A stretch of DNA of 64,000 nucleotides from Mesorhizobium sp. CU3 (GCF_006442965.1 NZ_VFWX01000018.1:62001-126000); one strand, 5' to 3'; positions 27,124 through 35,754 are shown, numbered from the stretch's first letter. Program-made: numbers and translations. Notes: generated by a model from the sequence alone, not told the origin.

Positions 27124-27534
27124 TCATGGCTTCAGCCCTTCGCGCTTGCGCTGCGCGGCAACGAATTCGGCGCCGAAGGACAGCCTGCCCGTCGTCGGCG
27201 TATCGGCATCCAGCACGCGCCAGAACGGCGCCACGTCGCTCAACGCCATGCCGCGCTCGAGATCCTCATGCGCGGCTTCGGCAACGGTGCGCAGATGATA
27301 GCCGATCGTCACCGGACATGTCACTTCGGCGCCGTGCTCGATGGCCAGAGCCGTGCGCAGCGCGCGGACATCCATCTCGACGCCCTTCGGGATGGAGCGG
27401 ATGAAATCGTCGACCTGGCGTGCGGTTGGCACCAGCATCGGCTGTCCCTCGACGACATCGCCCATTGTGCGCGGCGTCGGCTTGATACCGTTGATGCCTG
27501 GCGTGTTCAGCCTGTCGTTCCAGCTTTTCACCAT
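27124..27534 (-). CDS. MGMT/ATL-like protein lacking the catalytic Cys (tentative)
   Basis: A 136-residue protein I recognise only by pattern. IRSIPKGVEMDVRALRTALA, GYHLRTVAEAAHEDL and APFWRVLDADTPTTGRLSFG follow the order IPxG...R-V-A-A...PCHRV-I-G of O6-alkylguanine methyltransferases, but PFWRV replaces PCHRV, so alkyl transfer is impossible. It could be a non-catalytic DNA binder like ATL proteins, or an unrelated fold. A perfect palindrome lies about 70 bases upstream of its start (27605-27630), and the WYL regulator is next door. Confidence 0.6.
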   Translation of the reverse strand: MVKSWNDRLNTPGINGIKPTPRTMGDVVEGQPMLVPTARQVDDFIRSIPKGVEMDVRALRTALAIEHGAEVTCPVTIGYHLRTVAEAAHEDLERGMALSDVAPFWRVLDADTPTTGRLSFGAEFVAAQRKREGLKP

Positions 27535-27604
27535 GCGAAAACCACTCTCATGGACGGTGGAAAACCGTCGCCGTTAAGGCCGAAGCCGCTTTGATTACCG
27601 CAAG

Positions 27605-27630
27605 CCTCCTGACAACATACTGTCAGGAGG
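27605..27630. promoter_or_regulatory. 26-bp palindrome, copy 1 (candidate WYL operator)
   Basis: CCTCCTGACA, ACATAC, TGTCAGGAGG: perfect 10-bp arms. No T tract follows on either strand, so it is not a terminator. It is upstream of the MGMT-like gene. Confidence 0.7.
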
Positions 27631-27744
27631 CTGCGGCAGGGCGGCCGGGGGAGGACGGCGGCAATTTCCCGAAGCTCGGTGTTTCCCATCGTCATTACAT
27701 CTGGGCGCGACGTGGCTGTTGTCCAAGTCGGGCGCATGAAAAAA

Positions 27745-27909
27745 TCAGTTGCCGCGCACGCGGCCATCATAATGGTCGGGCCAGCCGATGTCCTTGCGGA
27801 TGTCCGCCGGCAAGTTGTTCAAGAAACGCTGGGTGCGGATCTCGTTGCGCACCGTGCGGATCTTGCCGACATAATGCTTCATGCTGCGCAAGATGGTGTA
27901 ACCGTTCAT
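27745..27909 (-). CDS. DUF1127-like small basic protein
   Basis: A 54-residue protein: MNGYTILRSMKHYVGKIRTV, then RNEIRTQRFLNNLPADIRKD, then IGWPDHYDGRVRGN. The R-x-L-x-x-LPxDIRKDIGWP core resembles the DUF1127 C-terminus (here DIGWP replaces DLGIxR). ATG 27909 is preceded by a GAGGAG ribosome site 7 bases away. Palindrome copy 2 lies about 45 bases upstream, in promoter position. Function unknown. Confidence 0.75.
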   Translation of the reverse strand: MNGYTILRSMKHYVGKIRTVRNEIRTQRFLNNLPADIRKDIGWPDHYDGRVRGN

Positions 27910-27953
27910 GACCAGACTCCTCTCTCTTTTGATGGGAAGAGTATCTCACACCC

Positions 27954-27977
27954 CTCCTGACAGCAGTCTGTCAGGAG
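27954..27977. promoter_or_regulatory. Palindrome, copy 2 (candidate WYL operator)
   Basis: CTCCTGACA, GCAGTC, TGTCAGGAG: perfect arms with the same 6-base spacer as copy 1. It lies just upstream of the DUF1127-like gene at 27745-27909. Confidence 0.7.
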
Positions 27978-28022
27978 CCTGGCAGGTGGTTTCGGAAAGC
28001 GCGGGAGGGCCTGGCAAGGGTC

Positions 28023-28047
28023 CTGCCGACAGCCTCTATGTCAGGAG
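28023..28047. promoter_or_regulatory. Palindrome, degenerate copy 3
   Basis: CTGCCGACA, seven bases, TGTCAGGAG. The right arm is identical to copies 1 and 2; the left has two changes. It lies between copy 2 and the small membrane-protein gene on plus. Confidence 0.45.
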
Positions 28048-28096
28048 CATCCGCCTGCTACGCCGGCACGAGAAACGGCTTTGACAGCCGCCTGCG

Positions 28097-28276
28097 ATGC
28101 TGGTCAAAAGCGGCATGACGAAACTGCTCGCCCTTGTCATCATTGGCATCATGCTGATCCAGATCATCAAGCCGTTGGGATGGCCGGGGCTGAAGCGTCG
28201 CGGCGATTTCTGGAAGCTGGCGTTGCTGGCCATGGCGGCGATTTCGCTGGCGGCCGTCCTCGGTCATTGGGCTTGA
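28097..28276 (+). CDS. Small two-helix membrane protein
   Basis: A 59-residue frame with two hydrophobic segments (LLALVIIGIMLIQII and LALLAMAAISLAAVLG) joined by a basic loop KPLGWPGLKRRGDFWK. Similar short proteins of unknown function occur in rhizobia. Start may be ATG 28097 or the in-frame ATG at 28115; neither has a strong ribosome site. Confidence 0.55.
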   Translation: MLVKSGMTKLLALVIIGIMLIQIIKPLGWPGLKRRGDFWKLALLAMAAISLAAVLGHWA

Positions 28277-28291
28277 GTTTGGCGGATTAGC

Positions 28292-29014
28292 CTAGGCTTC
28301 GTCGCCAAGTACGAATCCGACAAGATGCGCGGCCCAGGCGCGGTAACCCGCTTCCGAGGCGTGAAACCCGTCGGAAGCAAAGCCGGCTTCGGGATTGGTG
28401 ATCAGCAGGCGCGAGGCCGCGACAGCGCCGCGCTCGTCGCAGAGGCGCACGCCCATGCGGTTCATCTCGGTGGCGCGGATTTCCAGGATCTTGCCGAGCA
28501 GCGGCGGCATGGCCGGGGCGCGGGTGAACTCCAGCACTGGCGACCAGACGACTCGCGCTTCCGGCCATTTGGCGCGCAGCGCGTAGAGCAGGCCGCCGAA
28601 TTCCTTCTTGAAGCGCGGCACGGAGTGAAAATTCTTGGTGTCGTTGGTGCCGATGGCCAGAACGATATGCGTCCACGCATCGGCCGACAGGTTGGGCAGG
28701 ACGAAATCGCGGATCTGGCCTGAGGTCGCCGAATTGAAGCCGGCGGCGCGCCAGCGTACGGCCCGGCCGGTGCATTCGGCGATCAGCCCGGCGAGCTGCG
28801 CGGCAAGCCCATATTCGGACTGCTCGATGCCTACCGAGGCGGCGGAAGAATCGCCAAGGACCAGCAACGAGACAGCCGGCGTCTTGCCGGCGATCTCGTG
28901 CATGACCGGGCCCTGCGCCGGCAGCATGCGCGAGGTGCGGCGGCGCACGCCCAGGCCCTGCCAGACATAGACCGGGAAGCCGAGCCAGGTGAGGAGGGCA
29001 AGCAGGCGCTGCAT
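28292..29014 (-). CDS. SGNH/GDSL hydrolase
   Basis: A 240-residue esterase-type protein. Block I is LLVLGDSSAASVG, block III is LAIGTNDTKNF, and block V is FASDGFHASEAGYRAWA with the Asp-His pair. The N-terminus QRLLALLTWLGFPVYVWQGL is hydrophobic and may anchor the protein. ATG 29014 is chosen because an extension to 29086 adds an unconserved head. Substrate not inferable. Confidence 0.9.
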   Translation of the reverse strand: MQRLLALLTWLGFPVYVWQGLGVRRRTSRMLPAQGPVMHEIAGKTPAVSLLVLGDSSAASVGIEQSEYGLAAQLAGLIAECTGRAVRWRAAGFNSATSGQIRDFVLPNLSADAWTHIVLAIGTNDTKNFHSVPRFKKEFGGLLYALRAKWPEARVVWSPVLEFTRAPAMPPLLGKILEIRATEMNRMGVRLCDERGAVAASRLLITNPEAGFASDGFHASEAGYRAWAAHLVGFVLGDEA

Positions 29015-29082
29015 GGATGGTCCGTGTGGATGTCGTACCAACCCATTAGCGCATGTTTGAACCAGCGTGAACGATCCGCTGG

Positions 29083-29823
29083 TCACTCGCAGCAGTCCGG
29101 CCGATCTTTGCTCTTGTCCTGATATTCGTCGTGCAGGCGCACCCAGTCCATCAGGCCGTGATAGGGGCCGGTCTCGTTGCGGCCCATGGGCGTCATGTCG
29201 AGATAATGATAGGCGCCGATCAGGGCATCGCCGCCGCGGGCGCGCGACAGGAAGGTGAGGAAGATGTCACCGTTCTCGTCGCGGTAGAAGACGCTGGTGC
29301 CGGGCAGGTCTTTCGACCGCAACGGGCGTTTTTCGAAATTGTAAGTGGTGTCGCCAGCCGCGATCTGCCTGTCGGTGAAGGATACCTGCAGGTCAAAGTT
29401 GAAGTCGGACGCATAGGACGACACCCAGTCGAACTTCCAGCCCATGCGCTGCTTGTAGGGCAGCACTTCGGCCAATGGCGCGCGCGAGACGACGACCAGC
29501 GCCACGTCATGGTGCTTCAGGTGCTGGTTGGCGCCGTCGATATGGTCGGCCAGGAACGAGCAGCCCTGGCAACGGTGATCGCAGCCCGGTGTCATCATGA
29601 AGTGATAGACGATGAGCTGGCTCTTTCCCGCGAACAATTCGGCGAGACGCTTCGGTCCTTGCTCTGTCTCGAAGACGTAATCCTTGCGCAGCTTGAACCA
29701 GGGCAGTTGCCGCCGCTCGGCGGCGATCAAGTCGCGCAGCCGGGTCAGTTCCTTCTCGCGCTCCAGATGTTTTCTGTGCGCCTCGAACCAGTCGTCGCGT
29801 GAAACCACGGCATTGCGATGCAT
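29083..29823 (-). CDS. DUF899 thioredoxin-like protein
   Basis: A 246-residue protein of the DUF899 family, a thioredoxin-fold group. RKDYVFETEQGPKRLAELF, MMTPGCDHRCQGCSFLADHI (three Cys) and GWKFDWVSSYASDFNFDLQV are the hallmarks, with the end RHDEY. ATG 29823 (MHRNAVVSRDDWF) has AGGAG at proper spacing; ATG 29829 is the alternative. Function is unknown, possibly redox. Confidence 0.9.
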   Translation of the reverse strand: MHRNAVVSRDDWFEAHRKHLEREKELTRLRDLIAAERRQLPWFKLRKDYVFETEQGPKRLAELFAGKSQLIVYHFMMTPGCDHRCQGCSFLADHIDGANQHLKHHDVALVVVSRAPLAEVLPYKQRMGWKFDWVSSYASDFNFDLQVSFTDRQIAAGDTTYNFEKRPLRSKDLPGTSVFYRDENGDIFLTFLSRARGGDALIGAYHYLDMTPMGRNETGPYHGLMDWVRLHDEYQDKSKDRPDCCE

Positions 29824-29920
29824 GACCATCTCCTGTCCTCTCCTGCCAAGGACGTTCGACATGGGCGCGATCCGACATCGCCGCCGCGTTTTCGTTGCAT
29901 CAGGTAGGAATCCCGTCGGC

Positions 29921-29953
29921 AAAAAACAAAACCCGGGCGCAAGGCCCGGGTTT
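29921..29953 (-). terminator. Terminator of fba
   Basis: On the minus strand: AAACCCGGGC, CTTGC, GCCCGGGTTT then TGTTTTTT. A perfect stem with T tract, 24 bases beyond the fba stop. Confidence 0.9.
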
Positions 29954-29976
29954 CCAATCGTTAGAGAAGGCTAGCG

Positions 29977-31002
29977 TCAGGCGGCATTTTCCAGCGCCGG
30001 CTTCCATGTCCCGAGCGCCGCGAGATGGTTCATGTGGGCGCGGTGGGTGAAGGCGGCCTGGCCGGCTGCGACATTGGACGCCTTGCCGCTCCATGCCTTC
30101 TGCGGCGCCGCCTGCAAGGCGCGGCCATAGGAGAAGGTCAGCTTCCAGGGATGCGGGCCGATAGCGTTGATGGCGTTGAGGTTGGCGGTCGCTTCCTCGT
30201 CATCCTGGCCGCCGGAGAGGAAGGCGATGCCCGGCACCGCCGCCGGCACCGTCTGGCGGAAGAGCTTTATGGTCTTTTCGGCGACTTCCTCAGGCGCGTC
30301 GGTCTTGCCCGATTTCCTGCCCGAGATGACCATGTTGGGCTTCAGGATCGAGCCCTCCAGTACGACGCGCGCCGCGTAGAGCTCGTCATAGAGCTTGACC
30401 AGCGTCGCCCTGGAGACCTCATAGCAGGTGTCGATCGAATGGGCGCCGTCCATCAGCACTTCCGGCTCGACGATCGGCACGATGCCGGCTTCCTGGCAAA
30501 GTGCCGCATAGCGGGCCAGCGCATGGGCGTTGGAGGCGATCGAATTGGCTGAAGGCACGCCCTTGCCGGTGTCGATGTCGATCACCGCGCGCCATTTGGC
30601 GAAGCGCGCGCCGAGCTTGTAGTAGTCGGCCAGCCGCTCGCGCAGGCCGTCCAGGCCTTCGGTGACGGTGTCGCCGGGATAGCCGGCCAAAGGCTTCGCG
30701 CCGAGATCGACCTTGATGCCGGGAATGGCGCCGGAAGCCTTGATGATGTCGACCAGCGGCGTGCCGTCGGCGGCCTTCTGGCGGATCGTCTCGTCATAGA
30801 GGATGACGCCGGAGATATACTTGGTCATCGCGTCCTTGGCGCGGAACATCATCTCGCGATAGTCGCGCCGGCTGTCGGCGGTCGATTCGACGCCGATGAC
30901 GTCGAAGCGCTTCTTGATGGTGCCTGAGCTCTCATCGGCGGCCAAAAGGCCTTTGCCGCCGCTCACCATCTGGTTGGCGATATCTTCGAGACGTTCGCTC
31001 AT
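29977..31002 (-). CDS. fba: Class I fructose-bisphosphate aldolase
   Basis: A 341-residue Schiff-base aldolase that cleaves fructose 1,6-bisphosphate. KGLLAADESSGTIKKRFD, RAVIDIDTGKGVPSANSI and the active-site Lys in EGSILKPNMV identify class I; PGIAFLSGGQDDEEA is the phosphate-binding end. It is the last gene of the tkt-gap-pgk-fba series and has its own terminator. No class II zinc-aldolase is in the window. Confidence 0.96.
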   Translation of the reverse strand: MSERLEDIANQMVSGGKGLLAADESSGTIKKRFDVIGVESTADSRRDYREMMFRAKDAMTKYISGVILYDETIRQKAADGTPLVDIIKASGAIPGIKVDLGAKPLAGYPGDTVTEGLDGLRERLADYYKLGARFAKWRAVIDIDTGKGVPSANSIASNAHALARYAALCQEAGIVPIVEPEVLMDGAHSIDTCYEVSRATLVKLYDELYAARVVLEGSILKPNMVISGRKSGKTDAPEEVAEKTIKLFRQTVPAAVPGIAFLSGGQDDEEATANLNAINAIGPHPWKLTFSYGRALQAAPQKAWSGKASNVAAGQAAFTHRAHMNHLAALGTWKPALENAA

Positions 31003-31119
31003 GGGTGCTCTCCTACGCTGCGTTTGTTCCGCGCTAGCAGAACACTACCGCCAAAGGAATGACGCCGAAAAGCACGAATCGATTGAAAGTTCCGGGCGCT
31101 TTTGCCGTTCGCGGACTGT

Positions 31120-32316
31120 TTACCGCTTCAGCACCTCGACGCCGGGCAGCGGCTTGCCTTCCATCCATTCGAGGAAGGCGCCGCCGGCGGTCGAGACATA
31201 GGTGAAGTCATCCGCCACGCCGGCATGGTTGAGCGCCGCCACCGTGTCGCCGCCGCCGGCAACCGAGACAAGCTTGCCCGCCTTGGTGCGCGCCGCGGCG
31301 TGCTTTGCCGCCGCGACCGTCGCAATGTCGAAGGGCTCGATCTCAAAGGCGCCGAGCGGGCCGTTCCAGACCAGCGTGGCGGCGCGGTCGATCCAGCCGT
31401 TGACGCTCTGCACGGTCTTTGCGCCGACATCGAGGATCATGCCGTCGGCCGGCACATCGGAGATGGCGACGGTCTCGCTGGCCGCACCCGCCTTGAATTC
31501 CTTGGCGACGACGCCGTCGCTGGGCAGGATGATGGCGCAGCCGGCTTCCGCCGCCTCGATCATGATCTGCTTGGCGGTGGGAGCGAGATCATGCTCGCAG
31601 AGCGACTTGCCGACATCGGTGCCGCGCGCGGCAAGGAAGGTGTTGGCCATGCCGCCGCCGATGACCAGCGCGTCGACCTTCTTCACCAGGTTCATCAACA
31701 GGTCGATCTTGCTCGAGACCTTGGCGCCGCCGACAATGGCCACCACCGGCCGCACCGGATTGCCGAGACCCTTCTCCAGCGCGTCGAGCTCGGCCTGCAT
31801 GGTGCGCCCGGCATAGGCCGGCAGATGACGCGCCAGGCCCTCGGTCGAGGCGTGCGCACGATGCGCGGCGGAAAAGGCGTCGTTGACATAGATGTCGCCA
31901 TTGGCGGCGAGCTTTTCGGTGAAGGCCGGCTCGTTCTTCTCCTCGGCCTTGTAGAAGCGGGTGTTTTCGAACAGCAGGACGTCGCCGTCCTTCATCGCCG
32001 CGACCGCGCTTGCCGCCTTGTCGCCGACGCAGTCGGCAGCGAAGCCGACGGGACGGCCGAGAACCTCGGCCGTGGCCTTGGCAATCGGCTCCAGCGAGAA
32101 TTCGGCCGACGGGCCGTCCTTCGGGCGGCCGAAATGCGCCAGCAGGATGACCTTGGCGCCCTTCTTCGACAGCTCGGCGATCGTTGGCGCGATGCGCTCG
32201 ATGCGGGTGGCGTCGGTCACCTTGCCGTCGGCGACGGGAACGTTGAGGTCGACGCGCACCAGCACGCGCTTGCCGCTGACGGCGCCGATATCGTCGAGGG
32301 TCTTGAAGCCGGCCAT
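31120..32316 (-). CDS. pgk: Phosphoglycerate kinase
   Basis: A 398-residue glycolytic kinase. RVLVRVDLNVPVADGKVTD at the start, LLAHFGRPK, and the nucleotide loop SVAGGGDTVAALNHAG near the C-terminus, all intact. It is separated from fba by 117 bases. The 265-base region upstream is occupied by a mosaic of palindromic repeats, so its promoter lies within or beyond that block. Confidence 0.97.
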   Translation of the reverse strand: MAGFKTLDDIGAVSGKRVLVRVDLNVPVADGKVTDATRIERIAPTIAELSKKGAKVILLAHFGRPKDGPSAEFSLEPIAKATAEVLGRPVGFAADCVGDKAASAVAAMKDGDVLLFENTRFYKAEEKNEPAFTEKLAANGDIYVNDAFSAAHRAHASTEGLARHLPAYAGRTMQAELDALEKGLGNPVRPVVAIVGGAKVSSKIDLLMNLVKKVDALVIGGGMANTFLAARGTDVGKSLCEHDLAPTAKQIMIEAAEAGCAIILPSDGVVAKEFKAGAASETVAISDVPADGMILDVGAKTVQSVNGWIDRAATLVWNGPLGAFEIEPFDIATVAAAKHAAARTKAGKLVSVAGGGDTVAALNHAGVADDFTYVSTAGGAFLEWMEGKPLPGVEVLKR

Positions 32317-32342
32317 GCTGCGTTCCTTCCTGGTGCGTTTGA

Positions 32343-32491
32343 CGCAATTCCGGACGGAAAACCGCCCACACTTTTCCTGGAATTGCTCTAAAGCGCGTCG
32401 CGCAGAAACGGATTCAGGCGACGCGCTTTAGGTCCTTGTTTTTATGCATGTCGTTCTCCCAAAAGCGAGGTCACTTTTGGGCGACATGCAT
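32343..32491. repeat. Mosaic of three palindromic modules upstream of pgk
   Basis: Module A: GCAATTCCGGACGG through CCTGGAATTGC (32344-32386). Module B: AAAGCGCGTCGC (32390-32401) and GCGACGCGCTTT (32418-32429). Module C: ATGCATGTCG (32444-32453) and CGACATGCAT (32482-32491). The three sit head to tail, as in rhizobial intergenic mosaic elements (RIME). Confidence 0.8.
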
Positions 32492-32581
32492 TAGCGAAAT
32501 CGCGGCGACCTTACCCGGCGCGAACGACGATGCAAGGGCCGCGTCGAGGCGCGTGCGCAAAAATGATGTCTGTGTGAGACA

Positions 32582-34471
32582 TCAGCCCTCGCCGGCGGCT
32601 TTTTGGCCGTCCGGCGGCGGCGCCACGGGGTCGATCGGCACGTCCTCGACGGCGTGCCTTTCCGCTGGCTTGCGCCAGTTGCGGACCAAGGCGGCGATGC
32701 GGTCGCCGATCTCGCCGGCGCTGAGGAACACCGGCACGCGCGCCACCGGCGCGGTCGGCTCGAAGGAGAGGCCGAGGGCGGTGATCCTGCCCTTTTCGTC
32801 GACATCGCGCACGATCAATTCGATCGGGCCGATGTCGACACGATCGGCATATTCGGCGTGACCGCCGAGCCGCGCGGTCACCAGCGCGGCAACGGTGAGT
32901 TTTTGTTCGGCCTCGGTGAGACCAGGTCCGTACGCCGCCTCGAGCTCTGCCGCCGAGCGGGCCGGATCGACGGCGAAGGCGCCGAAGAAGTCGGCATCCT
33001 CGGGATCGACGACGGCGCGGCTGGCGAACAGCTTGTCGAGCAGGCGCGGATAGCGGTCAGGCACGAAGATATAGACCTGGTCTCCGGCGGCGAGCCGGCC
33101 CATTTCCTGGAAGCGCATGGAGCGGCCATCGCGCAATACCAGGGAAGGCCTGGCCCAGCGCGGGATGCGCTCGCCGCGCGCTACCGGGCTGCCCGGCGCG
33201 ACGCGATAGGCGAGAAGCTCGTGATGCGCGGAGCCCGGCAGTTCGAGCTCGACCTTGTCGAGCGGTCCGAGCCGCGCCGGCACGATCAGGCCGAGGCGGC
33301 GCGCCAGCGGGCCGACGGTCCAGCCCTGCACCACCAGCGACACAAGCACGATGATGAACGCGGCGTTGAAGATCAGGCGGCCGTGCTCGAGGCCGCCGAG
33401 CAGCGGCGTGATGGCAAGCAGGATCGAGACCGCGCCGCGCAGGCCGACCCAGGAGATAAAGGCGATCTCCGGGCGCGGCAGGCGGAACGGGATCAGGCAG
33501 AGCCACACCGCGAGCGGCCGCGCGATGAAGATCAGGAACAGGCCAAGCAGGATCGCCGGCACGAGGATCGCTGGGAATTGCGACGGCGTGGCGAACAGGC
33601 CGAGAATCAGGAACATGATGATCTGAGCCAGCCACGACATGCCGTCCTGGAAGCGCTTCAGGATGGTGACGGCGCGGATGTCGGAATTGCCGGCGACGAG
33701 GCCGGCGAGATAGACGGCGAGGAAGCCCGAGCCGCCGACGGCGCCGGCGGCGGCGAACACCATCAGCGAGAGTGTCAGTACGAAGATCGGCAGCAGTCCG
33801 TGATCGAGGTTCAGCCGCTCGACCAGGCGCACGATGCCGAGGCCGCCAAGCACGCCGATGACGGCACCGATGCCCATATTGGCGAGGAAGCCGAGCACCA
33901 GATTAGTCGCAAGCACATTGGCTTCGGGATTGGCGTGCGCGGCGATGATCTCGACCAGAGTGATGGTGAGGAAGATGGCGATCGGGTCATTGGTGCCGGA
34001 TTCGACCTCGAGCGTGGCGCGCACGCGCTCGCGCAGATTGATCTCGCCGGCGCGCAGCAGGAAGAACACGGCCGCGGCGTCCGTCGAGGCGACGGCGGCG
34101 CCGAGCAGCGAGGATTCCAGCCAGTCGAGGTCGAGCAAATAATAAGCGGCGACGCCGAACACGGCGGTGGTAAGGATGACGCCGACAGTGGCCAGCGACA
34201 GCGCCGGCCCGGCCGCTTGCCGCAGCGCGTTAAGCGGCGTGCCGAATCCGGAATCGAACAGGATGATCGCCAGAGCCAGTGAGCCGGCAAAATAAGCCAG
34301 CCGCGCATTGTCGAATTCGATGCCCAGCCCATCGGTGCCGGTGGCCAGTCCGATGCAGAGGAAGAGGAGCAGCAAGGGGGCGCCGAAGCGGAAGGCGATC
34401 AGGCTCGAAAACGCGGCGGCGACAATGAGCGCCGTGCCGACCAGCGTCACGAGATAGATCGCATGCTCCAT
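32582..34471 (-). CDS. CPA-type cation/proton antiporter (NhaP2/CvrA-like)
   Basis: A 629-residue inner-membrane antiporter. Residues 1-390 contain about twelve TM segments with AIILFDSGFGTPL, the ion-binding EVESGTNDPIAIFL and SWVGLRGAVSILLA. A TrkA-C-like segment (about 410-490, SVVLRDG/RLAAGDQVYIFV) and a C-terminal CorC/HlyC-like domain (about 500-595) follow, the layout of NhaP2-type potassium/proton antiporters. It lies between gap and pgk on the same strand. Confidence 0.92.
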   Translation of the reverse strand: MEHAIYLVTLVGTALIVAAAFSSLIAFRFGAPLLLLFLCIGLATGTDGLGIEFDNARLAYFAGSLALAIILFDSGFGTPLNALRQAAGPALSLATVGVILTTAVFGVAAYYLLDLDWLESSLLGAAVASTDAAAVFFLLRAGEINLRERVRATLEVESGTNDPIAIFLTITLVEIIAAHANPEANVLATNLVLGFLANMGIGAVIGVLGGLGIVRLVERLNLDHGLLPIFVLTLSLMVFAAAGAVGGSGFLAVYLAGLVAGNSDIRAVTILKRFQDGMSWLAQIIMFLILGLFATPSQFPAILVPAILLGLFLIFIARPLAVWLCLIPFRLPRPEIAFISWVGLRGAVSILLAITPLLGGLEHGRLIFNAAFIIVLVSLVVQGWTVGPLARRLGLIVPARLGPLDKVELELPGSAHHELLAYRVAPGSPVARGERIPRWARPSLVLRDGRSMRFQEMGRLAAGDQVYIFVPDRYPRLLDKLFASRAVVDPEDADFFGAFAVDPARSAAELEAAYGPGLTEAEQKLTVAALVTARLGGHAEYADRVDIGPIELIVRDVDEKGRITALGLSFEPTAPVARVPVFLSAGEIGDRIAALVRNWRKPAERHAVEDVPIDPVAPPPDGQKAAGEG

Positions 34472-34577
34472 CCGCTATTGCCCCTCCTGTATCCCCACTG
34501 TTCTCCGCTTTACCAGAGAGTGGGGCGAAGACATGACCGGTGCAAGGCGACGGCGTGTTTTTTGACGCAGCCGGCCA

Positions 34578-34609
34578 ATAAAAAACGCCCGGCCGAAGCC
34601 GGGCGTTTC
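34578..34609 (-). terminator. Terminator of gap
   Basis: On the minus strand: AAACGCCCGGC, TTC, GGCCGGGCGTTTTTTATT. Strong stem and T tract, 23 bases beyond the gap stop. It separates gap from the antiporter gene. Confidence 0.9.
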
Positions 34610-34631
34610 AAACGTAAGAACGAGCGTTCGA

Positions 34632-35642
34632 TCAGGCGATGGTCTTGCCGAAGGCGACGGCGGTGTCGCCCATGCGGTTCGAGAAGCCCCATTCATTGTC
34701 GTACCAGGAGAGCACCGAGACGAAATTGCCGTCCATGACCTTGGTCTGGTCGAGCGCCACGATCGAGGAGTGCGGATCGTGGTTGAAGTCGATCGAGACG
34801 TTCGGGTGATGGGTGACCGAGAGCACGCCCTTGAGCTTGCCCTTGGAGGCGGCGATCAGCGCTTCGTTGATCTCCTGCGGGGTGGTCGAGCGCTTGGCGA
34901 TGAACTTCAGGTCGACGACCGAGACGTTCGGGGTAGGCACGCGGATCGAGATGCCGTCGAGCTTCCCCTTGAGGTCGGGCAGCACGAGGCCGATCGCCTT
35001 GGCCGCACCCGTCGAGGTCGGGATCTGCGACAGCGCCGCGGCGCGGGCGCGGTAGAGGTCCTTGTGCATGGTGTCCAGCGTCGGCTGGTCGCCGGTGTAG
35101 GAGTGGATCGTCGTCATCATGCCCTTCTCGATGCCGACGGTGTCGTGCAGCACGGCCGCCAGCGGCGCCAGGCAGTTGGTGGTGCAGGACGCGTTCGAGA
35201 TGACGATGTGGTCCTTGCTCAGCTTGTCGTGGTTGATGCCGTAGACGACGGTGAGGTCGGCGCCCTCGGCCGGGGCCGAGACGATGACGCGCTTGGCGCC
35301 GGCGGTGAGGTGCGCGGCGGCCTTGTCACGGGCGGTGAAGATGCCGGTGCATTCGAGCGCGATGTCGACGCCGAGCTCCTTCCACGGCAGCTGGGTCGGG
35401 TCCTTGATCGCAGTGACCTTGAATTTCTCCTTGCCGACCGAGATCTGGTCGCCGTCGACGCTCACTTCATGCGGGAAGCGGCCATGCACGCTGTCGTAGC
35501 GCAGCAGGTGCGCGTTGGTCTCGACCGGGCCGAGATCGTTGACGGCGACGACGTCGATGTCCTTGCGGCCGGATTCATGGATGGCACGCAGGATGTTGCG
35601 GCCGATGCGGCCAAATCCGTTGATGGCAACTCTGACGGTCAT
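34632..35642 (-). CDS. gap: Type I glyceraldehyde-3-phosphate dehydrogenase
   Basis: A 336-residue enzyme. INGFGRIGRNILRA starts the Rossmann fold; catalytic Cys153 sits in SNASCTTNCLAP and the His in LTVVYG-flanked helix to RAAALSQIPTSTGAAKAIG; ending SWYDNEWGFSNRMGDTAV. VVAVNDL at residue 31-37 is compatible with NAD use, but coenzyme choice is not certain. Follows tkt by 152 bases. Confidence 0.96.
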   Translation of the reverse strand: MTVRVAINGFGRIGRNILRAIHESGRKDIDVVAVNDLGPVETNAHLLRYDSVHGRFPHEVSVDGDQISVGKEKFKVTAIKDPTQLPWKELGVDIALECTGIFTARDKAAAHLTAGAKRVIVSAPAEGADLTVVYGINHDKLSKDHIVISNASCTTNCLAPLAAVLHDTVGIEKGMMTTIHSYTGDQPTLDTMHKDLYRARAAALSQIPTSTGAAKAIGLVLPDLKGKLDGISIRVPTPNVSVVDLKFIAKRSTTPQEINEALIAASKGKLKGVLSVTHHPNVSIDFNHDPHSSIVALDQTKVMDGNFVSVLSWYDNEWGFSNRMGDTAVAFGKTIA

Positions 35643-35754
35643 TGTTTCTCTCCCTGGGAGCTGGGGGCGATGGGGTCCGCAGCTTCATAGCGGCGTAAGG
35701 CGCAAGAATCCAGCCGCAGAAAGCTGAATTTAAATCGATTAGGTTGGTCCAGTT

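Noticed and set aside
32603..34282. Long plus-strand open frame opposite the antiporter gene
   Set aside because: It is the GC-rich antisense shadow; the product is all Arg, Asp, Ala and Gln with no fold, and the minus-strand antiporter is unmistakable.
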